Part shown: positions 14,151 to 19,236 of the stretch, one piece after another | Position numbering within the stretch: position 1 is the first letter of the stretch | Layout of the letters: each line of letters begins with the position of its first letter | Assembly: GCA_049303335.1 (NCBI GenBank) | Contig: JBAQNA010000039.1 | Span: 1 to 19,236 of the forward strand | Length of the DNA: 19,236 nucleotides | Origin: DAIDAN01 sp049303335 | GTDB taxonomy: Archaea; Aenigmatarchaeota; Aenigmatarchaeia; Aenigmatarchaeales; DAIDAN01 | Direction of reading: 5' to 3' | Made by a program: the position numbers and the translations under genes | Notes under the pieces: model-generated | The model's input: only the letters and a program-made list of their open reading frames with translations | What the model was told of the DNA's origin: nothing | Database searches by the model: none

Positions 14151-14525
14151 TCACTGCTGAACTCCGCCGTCCGATTGAGTGTTTTTCTCTTCCGCGACCA
14201 GCCTGACTTTCCACATTTTTCCGCTCTTTTCCAACTCGTCAGGTTTTACGAAGTGCCATTTCCTCTCGCGCGTGAGAGCGACGAAAGGCTGCGCGCCGAA
14301 AGCCCGCGCGTACTTTTCAAGATCCGCGACCTTTTCCGGATAAATATATTCGGAAGTCTGAACCTGGAAGGCGAGAAGCTCGTGCCCGCCTTCGGCGGAC
14401 GGCTTTCCCGCGAGAATATCTATTCCCGTCTTGCTGGCACTCGAGCGCATCACAAGGTAGCCGTCATTTTGCAGCTTTGTCTTGAGCGACCACTCCTTCC
14501 TGATGCCGATGGACTTGTTTGACAT
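14151..14525 (-). CDS. Hjc-like Holliday-junction resolvase homologue with altered active site
   Basis: Hjc cleaves four-way DNA junctions as a dimer with a restriction-endonuclease-like fold. Numbering from ATG 14525 (124 residues): Glu11 in RKEWSLKTKLQNDGY, RSSAS at 27-31, Asp36 in GIDILAG and then FQVQTSE at 53-59, followed by a C-terminal part with KYARAFGAQPFVAL. This matches the order in archaeal Hjc, where the last motif is E-x-K. Here that Glu and Lys are Gln54 and Gln56, so two of the four usual catalytic residues are lost. It may bind but not cut DNA, or use other residues. A TTG at 14534 is possible, but the ATG is favoured. The last 15 residues are polar. It follows the giant surface-protein gene by 41 nt on the same strand. 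Confidence 0.75.
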   Translation of the reverse strand: MSNKSIGIRKEWSLKTKLQNDGYLVMRSSASKTGIDILAGKPSAEGGHELLAFQVQTSEYIYPEKVADLEKYARAFGAQPFVALTRERKWHFVKPDELEKSGKMWKVRLVAEEKNTQSDGGVQQ

Positions 14526-14566
14526 GATTATCAAATTTGTTTTGTTATTTTGAATTTATGAATTCT

Positions 14567-17500
14567 TTATTTCACAACTTTTACCGCCAGATTCTGCTTT
14601 GCGCTTGAAGCGTTGTATCCCTGGTTCGCTATCGACAGCAGGTACGTCCCCTTTCCCCAGTGCGCGTCGTTGGTTATGTCCGTGCCGTTGAACTGCAGGA
14701 TTAGCTGAATAAGATTGGTTTTTGCATAGCTGAAAGAGACGAGCGGGGACAAAAATCTTTTCAGCTGCGCGTCGGCGGCATGGTTCCTGAAATTCACACA
14801 AGCTCCTTTTCCAAACGCAAGGTATGCCTTGTTGTCGGAAGTGAAGCTGACGTTGATGTTGTAGTCCGAGGAGAGATTTCCGGATTGGGCGCTCACGGGA
14901 CTTTCGGACGTCAGCCCGAACCAGCCGCTGCCGTCCTGCATGCAGTCGTAATTGTTTCCGTTCTGCAATGAGTCGTCAGCGAAAACAGCGCCGAGATGCA
15001 GCGCAAGGTTGAGAGTTATGTTTCCGATGACTCCCGTGGTTGTAAAGAACACGATTTCAGACTGGTTCATCGCGCCCAGAGTATTATTGCAGTAGAACCT
15101 CACGCTGGCTGTTCCTGCGGAAGGAATGGAGAGGTTGAGCCACCATTTTCCCGTTGTGTTGGCTAATGTCTGGTTTGCCGCGCCGTCAAGCGAAACGCCG
15201 CACCAAGAGCCCGCCTTGTTCAGCGTGGCGTTTGACCATATCCATTGCCGGTCGTATGTCCTGTTTTCCGGGGACTGGATTGTTATCAGCGGCGGGAGCG
15301 AGACCGTGAAATAGACGGTTGTGGAGTTTGACATCGCGCCGCCCGAGGTGTTTGCGTAAAAAGTCACATAGTGCTGCCTGTCCGACATTGTCGAGTTGAG
15401 ATTGTTCCAGTTTCCCGTGGCGTTTGTCAGGGTGACGTTCGGGGCGCCGTTCAGCGAGTAGCCGGCCCAGCTTCCCTGCTGGTCGAGAGAAATGTTGAAC
15501 CATATCGAATTGGATGAATATGTTGCGTTTGAAGGCGACTGCACCGTTATTGTTATAGAGCCCGTCAGCCAAGTGACATTCCACTGCCTCAATATCGGCG
15601 CTGTCAGAGTCGGGTCCGACGTCTCGAGAACGGCGTAGAGCGAGATTGGCGTGACGTTTCCGGCGCAACCCGCTATCGAGTAGCCCGCCTTCGCCTGCGC
15701 TGCCGTGATTCCGGCGCACAAAGTATTGTTCTGCTCCGAGCCGATAGAAAGCGCGGAGGGCTCGAGGGAGGCGTATTTTCTAACAAAGGAATATTCTTGA
15801 TAAAATGTGCTTGAACCAGAAATAGTATCAACGCTTAATCCCATATATTCATCAGGAAAATTAGAATATAAAGCTGTATTTGGCTCGGTTCCATTAATAT
15901 ATCCTCTAATCGAGCTTCCATTATAAACTATTTTTCCACGATACGCGGTTCCAAATGAAAAAACAGTGGCACTTTGCGAAACTGATTGTACACCATTATT
16001 ACGCGTATATAGATTCAAATCTGAATCTTCTGGATTAAGGTCTATTGTATCTCCGGTATGTATCTGTGTATTAGCTACACCAAAATCCAAGTTTCCACTG
16101 GCAGTTTTCGTAAATTTAGTTTCATATATTAATGCGGAGGGAGGTATAATCAACGGGTCCGTATATTCCGTTGTTGCGATTCCATGCCATTGAATAAACG
16201 TATTATTTCCTCCCAGCGAATTGTTATAAGTCGCTGAAGGATTGCCGTAATACATAAACAGCGTCGTATTCGCCGTCGTCGACGCCGTCACATTCGGCAC
16301 TTTCACCCACGCCTGATTGTCGTTCTCAAGCCAGTATGAAATGTTCTGCTCTGCGCCCGATGTTTGATTGAGATATGTAAAGCGCAAGTCCTGCAAATCA
16401 AGTCTTGCCTTGCCAGCCTGATACTGTTCTGCAATTTCAGCAGCGGAAAGAGAGCGGTTGTAAATTCTGACTTCGTCGATGGTGCCGTTGAAATACCTGC
16501 CGGGATTATGAGAATCATCACCTATGGATAGAGCGGTCCCGCCATCGCTCATTGTGCCACAGGTTGTTGTGTTCTTGTCTGGCAAACCATCGAGGAAAAT
16601 TATGACTGTCCCACTTGAAGAATAAGTAAATCCTACCTGATGCCACGTGTTCAGTGAAAAGGACGAAGTTGACGTAATGGTGCAACCCGAACCTTCATTA
16701 ATCAATAATTCAGGACTTGATGCTCCAACGGTTGATCTAAAAGTGAATCCATTAGTCCAACTTTTAGAGAGATACGTTTGTCCACCGCTACCAGTAGCTG
16801 AAACTTGCTTTACCCAAAGGATTGCCGAATAGCCCACAGGATTACTTGTAGAAAGGCTTGTACTGTTCGAGATATTCACATAATCATTTACTCCATCAAA
16901 CACGAGTGCGTTCCCGAACTTTCCTGCCGAAACCCAGCCGCTTGAAAGATTTGCGTCAAGCGTTGTGTTCATGTTTCCGTACATCGTGCCGTCATTCCCG
17001 AAGCCCGAAGAATCCGCTGTCCTGTTTCCGGAGCCGTCGTTGAAGTGCCAGCTTCCGACAAGTCCGGTGTTGTTGTAAATTGCCGTAGTGAGATTAATCG
17101 GAATTTGATAATCCGACAAATTAGAAGTCGAGCCATTTATTAGAATTGCCTTGCGATATTTCCAGTCCGCAAGCCCTGCGTTGCGCATGATTTTGTAATT
17201 CACATCAGCAACTCCGGCGGAGAAGTCGCCGGATGTGTCGGTTGCGCTGACGGTTGCGTTGGGCTCGGGCGAGGTGTATTTACGGACAAATGACCAATAA
17301 TGAATCCAATCCCCACCCCCAGCATAAGTTCCAATACCTAAAGATGAAGTTGGTAAATTAGTAGATACTCCAGACTCAATTTCATCATTATCAACAAAAA
17401 AATGTGCTTCTGCATTATATCTTTTGATAACTAATCTAATTATCGAACCCACATACGGATGTGTTTCAGATATATCACTCCAGGTACCATTGTATGAACC

Positions 17501-19236
17501 AGCATGGATAGTAGTGCCTGAAAATGGCTGAATTTCAAGGGCATTACTCCAACTATTAGTAGTATCTAATAATCCAAAAACATTACTTGTTCCCGCAGAA
17601 TTAATAAGTATTTTTCCTTCATATACGATATTGTTTGGAGTAATACTATTAGGGTCTTTAAATAAAGTTCCTGTTTCTAATCCATGCCATTGAACAAACG
17701 TATTCGCCCCATCACTCGCCGCCCCCGCCGCACCCGTATTCCCATAATACATATAAACCGTCGTATTCGTCCCGTTCTGCAAAAACGGCGCCTTTACCCA
17801 GACGCTTGAGTTCGCTGTGGCGTTCCACGACTCGAGCCAGTACGGGACTTCCACATAGGATGAATTGATGGAGAATTCAGTGGAGGAGACGGTTATGTTT
17901 GGTTCAGGCGAGGTATCTTTACTTAGTCTGACATTCTGTACATAACCATTATAACTTCCTCCATTACTAGCCCCAAGTGCTGAAAGAATTAATAGCGTAT
18001 TAAAATTTACGATTGACGTATCATTGTAGGTAAAAGGACTCGTCCTAAGAATCGTTCTTGCGGCATCGGTATATGTGGTTAAAGTAACCGTATGTCCTGC
18101 TCTAGTAAATGTGCCGTAATATAATGTGTTCGGAGTATATGTGGAAGAATCACAGCTGGCTAATAATGTTCCTGCTGTTGCATGATCTATTTCAAGCGTA
18201 TTATAGGCGCAATTTATTCCACTGCCAACAAATAAACCATTTGATACCCCCGCCATTGTGTTTCCCGAATCTGCCATACCCACAATACCATACAAAGCAC
18301 TATCCGTTATTACATTAGATTCAAAATTGATTTTGAAATCACTGTAACTTGCTGGAAGTGTGTAATAAGCCCACGCGTTAGACGTTCTTGCATATCCGGT
18401 TATATCGGTACGTGTTGAATTGGTGAGTGTTATCTTAGCACTATCAGTACCGCCTTTTGTAAGGCTTAAATGGTTAAAAAAATCAAACGTATTCGTTCCG
18501 CCCGCCGTATTATTATAACTCGCCAAAGAATTCCCATACCACATCCAAACTCTTTTATCCGAATTTCCTGCGATGCTCGGAATCTTCACCCACACTTTCG
18601 CTGATAAAGTCGTCGAGTTCCACGACTCAACCCAGTAGCTTAATTCCGATTTCGTGTCAGGATCGTAGAACCTGATGTCAGAGCCGTCGGATTTGGCCTT
18701 TGAGAAGTCGAAGTTCTGGCTGTTTCCGCCTGCTCCATCAAGGGAGACAAGCACCTGATAATCTGTAAGAGTTGTCGGGTTCTGGCGGTTGCTAACGGTT
18801 ATTTCTTTTTTATACTGCCAGTTCCCGCTGCCGGAATATGAAAGCGGAGCAGTAAATCGAATGTCGTCCCCGTTTGCCTTTGCTTTTGATGAATTGAAGT
18901 TCGTGCCGTTTATCAGAAGGACATTAACCTGATAATTCGTCAGGTTTCCGGCAATGTTTGAGATGTTTATCTCCTTTTTGTACTGCCAGCCGAGCAAAGA
19001 GTCCGCGGATAATTTGTCCCAAGTCTGGAAATTCGTCGGCGTGATTTGCACAGAGCCGACAGAGCCGGAGCGCGGTTTGTTCTGCTCCGAGCTGACTGAA
19101 AGCACATTCGGCTCAGGCGAGGCGTATTTGCGGACACGGACGTCGTCGATATAATACGTTCCTGAATAACTACTATACCTAATTTTTTTATTTGTTTCTG
19201 TTCCGCTTGCTGTTGTACCAAGCTGACTGCCAACCA
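14567..19236 (-). CDS. Giant surface protein with DUF2341, LamG and Ig-like domains, partial (N-terminus beyond window)
   Basis: The frame is open from the right edge to TAA at 14567, giving 1555 visible residues; no start is seen, and the GTG at 19105 is inside the protein. Domains from N to C: the end of one module (YYIDDVRVRKYASPEP); three DUF2341 modules, recognised by WQYKKEI or WKYRKAI, DIRF, YWLESWN and MYYGN, each followed by a jelly-roll segment ending VRKY-x-SPEP or a variant; a LamG domain inside the third; two tandem Ig-like repeats of about 80 residues (starting ITVQSPSNATY and ITIQSPENRTY); and a C-terminal domain of about 160 residues. NxS/T sequons are very frequent, fitting a glycosylated exoprotein. 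No C-terminal membrane anchor is present, so anchoring would depend on the missing N-terminus. An adhesive or carbohydrate-binding role is inference. Confidence 0.9.
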   Translation of the reverse strand, partial: VGSQLGTTASGTETNKKIRYSSYSGTYYIDDVRVRKYASPEPNVLSVSSEQNKPRSGSVGSVQITPTNFQTWDKLSADSLLGWQYKKEINISNIAGNLTNYQVNVLLINGTNFNSSKAKANGDDIRFTAPLSYSGSGNWQYKKEITVSNRQNPTTLTDYQVLVSLDGAGGNSQNFDFSKAKSDGSDIRFYDPDTKSELSYWVESWNSTTLSAKVWVKIPSIAGNSDKRVWMWYGNSLASYNNTAGGTNTFDFFNHLSLTKGGTDSAKITLTNSTRTDITGYARTSNAWAYYTLPASYSDFKINFESNVITDSALYGIVGMADSGNTMAGVSNGLFVGSGINCAYNTLEIDHATAGTLLASCDSSTYTPNTLYYGTFTRAGHTVTLTTYTDAARTILRTSPFTYNDTSIVNFNTLLILSALGASNGGSYNGYVQNVRLSKDTSPEPNITVSSTEFSINSSYVEVPYWLESWNATANSSVWVKAPFLQNGTNTTVYMYYGNTGAAGAASDGANTFVQWHGLETGTLFKDPNSITPNNIVYEGKILINSAGTSNVFGLLDTTNSWSNALEIQPFSGTTIHAGSYNGTWSDISETHPYVGSIIRLVIKRYNAEAHFFVDNDEIESGVSTNLPTSSLGIGTYAGGGDWIHYWSFVRKYTSPEPNATVSATDTSGDFSAGVADVNYKIMRNAGLADWKYRKAILINGSTSNLSDYQIPINLTTAIYNNTGLVGSWHFNDGSGNRTADSSGFGNDGTMYGNMNTTLDANLSSGWVSAGKFGNALVFDGVNDYVNISNSTSLSTSNPVGYSAILWVKQVSATGSGGQTYLSKSWTNGFTFRSTVGASSPELLINEGSGCTITSTSSFSLNTWHQVGFTYSSSGTVIIFLDGLPDKNTTTCGTMSDGGTALSIGDDSHNPGRYFNGTIDEVRIYNRSLSAAEIAEQYQAGKARLDLQDLRFTYLNQTSGAEQNISYWLENDNQAWVKVPNVTASTTANTTLFMYYGNPSATYNNSLGGNNTFIQWHGIATTEYTDPLIIPPSALIYETKFTKTASGNLDFGVANTQIHTGDTIDLNPEDSDLNLYTRNNGVQSVSQSATVFSFGTAYRGKIVYNGSSIRGYINGTEPNTALYSNFPDEYMGLSVDTISGSSTFYQEYSFVRKYASLEPSALSIGSEQNNTLCAGITAAQAKAGYSIAGCAGNVTPISLYAVLETSDPTLTAPILRQWNVTWLTGSITITVQSPSNATYSSNSIWFNISLDQQGSWAGYSLNGAPNVTLTNATGNWNNLNSTMSDRQHYVTFYANTSGGAMSNSTTVYFTVSLPPLITIQSPENRTYDRQWIWSNATLNKAGSWCGVSLDGAANQTLANTTGKWWLNLSIPSAGTASVRFYCNNTLGAMNQSEIVFFTTTGVIGNITLNLALHLGAVFADDSLQNGNNYDCMQDGSGWFGLTSESPVSAQSGNLSSDYNINVSFTSDNKAYLAFGKGACVNFRNHAADAQLKRFLSPLVSFSYAKTNLIQLILQFNGTDITNDAHWGKGTYLLSIANQGYNASSAKQNLAVKVVK
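15035..15575 (-). repeat. Two tandem Ig-like repeats in the giant protein
   Basis: Each unit (about 15295-15575 and 15035-15294) shows the series ITxQSP-N-TY, W-x-N-x-(S/T)L, a short SW-x-G-x-SL(N/D)GA-N-TL strand pair, N-(T/S)TG-W and a closing FYxN(T)x-GAM-(N/S)S strand. Similar Ig-like repeats occur in archaeal S-layer and adhesin proteins. Confidence 0.7.
16420..17064 (-). repeat. LamG domain inside the third DUF2341 module
   Basis: Runs from GLVGSWHFNDGSG through KFGNALVFDGVNDYV to GTIDEVRIYNRSLSAAEIAEQYQ. It is a paralogue of the LamG domain at 1-600. It begins after the DUF2341 strand SDYQIPINL and ends before DLRFT, so it lies within that module. Confidence 0.75.
17257..18995 (-). 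repeat. Nested pair of DUF2341 modules
   Basis: Reading N to C: a first N-half (GWQYKKEI ... DDIRFT, about 18995-18850), then a complete second module (NWQYKKEI ... DIRFYD ... YWVESWN ... WMWYGN, about 18830-18530) with its jelly-roll tail to SPEP near 17900, then a C-half without its own N-half (VPYWLESWN ... YMYYGN, about 17850-17735) with its tail to SPEP near 17257. The unpaired halves fit together as one module interrupted by the other. Confidence 0.65.

Noticed and set aside
18967..19233. Minus-strand frame of 88 codons at the right edge
   Set aside because: A different frame inside the giant surface-protein gene, which stays open to the edge with recognisable motifs.

Overview
The window looks archaeal, most likely from a DPANN-type lineage; this is inferred from gene content only, because there is no rRNA or marker tree to place it. 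The archaeal hallmarks are an ATP-dependent DNA ligase of the Pyrococcus type, aIF6, prefoldin alpha, an archaeal-style FtsY, Dim1/KsgA, an Hjc-like protein, zinc-ribbon proteins and a type IV pilin-like N-terminus. Many genes have a TATA-like box 28-30 nt upstream of the ATG and no Shine-Dalgarno sequence, which is the archaeal leaderless layout. A few genes instead have clear GGTGA-type ribosome binding sites.

Layout. Both ends are surface-protein genes cut by the window edges, both on the minus strand: a pilin-like LamG protein (1-1008) and a giant DUF2341/LamG/Ig-like protein (14567-19236). Between them lie: DNA ligase (plus, 1080-2771); an unknown protein (minus, 2778-3473); a one-zinc-ribbon protein (minus, 3524-3832); an unknown helical protein (plus, 3929-4369); and a minus-strand information-processing block made of aIF6 (8657-9307), prefoldin alpha (8125-8604), a possible 34-residue membrane peptide (7996-8100), an HD-domain phosphohydrolase (6792-7955), a CYTH protein (6147-6710) and FtsY (4378-6123). 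Then come a methyltransferase-like protein (plus, 9385-9993); a PrmC/Mtq2-type methyltransferase with an unknown upstream gene and a zinc-ribbon gene (minus, 9999-11676); a two-helix membrane protein (plus, 11803-12240); an N-terminally truncated MGMT remnant (minus, 12255-12473); Dim1/KsgA (minus, 12541-13302); a DUF3800-like gene split by an in-frame TAA (plus, 13345-13995); a 17-codon ORF with a perfect ribosome binding site (plus, 14082-14135); and an Hjc-like protein whose catalytic Glu and Lys are both Gln (minus, 14151-14525).

How it fits together. The core genes serve translation (aIF6, Dim1, PrmC-like), protein folding and export (prefoldin, FtsY) and DNA repair or recombination (ligase, Hjc-like, MGMT remnant). 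The AT-richer genes at 2778, 3929, 11803 and 13345 look like accessory inserts. The stretch 11.8-14.5 kb carries several broken or diverged genes and looks like a zone of gene decay. The most unusual structure is the giant surface protein: one DUF2341 module appears nested inside another, and a LamG domain sits inside a third.

No rRNA, tRNA, CRISPR array or insertion sequence was recognised. No gap without a gene exceeds about 160 bases; the longest is 13996-14150.
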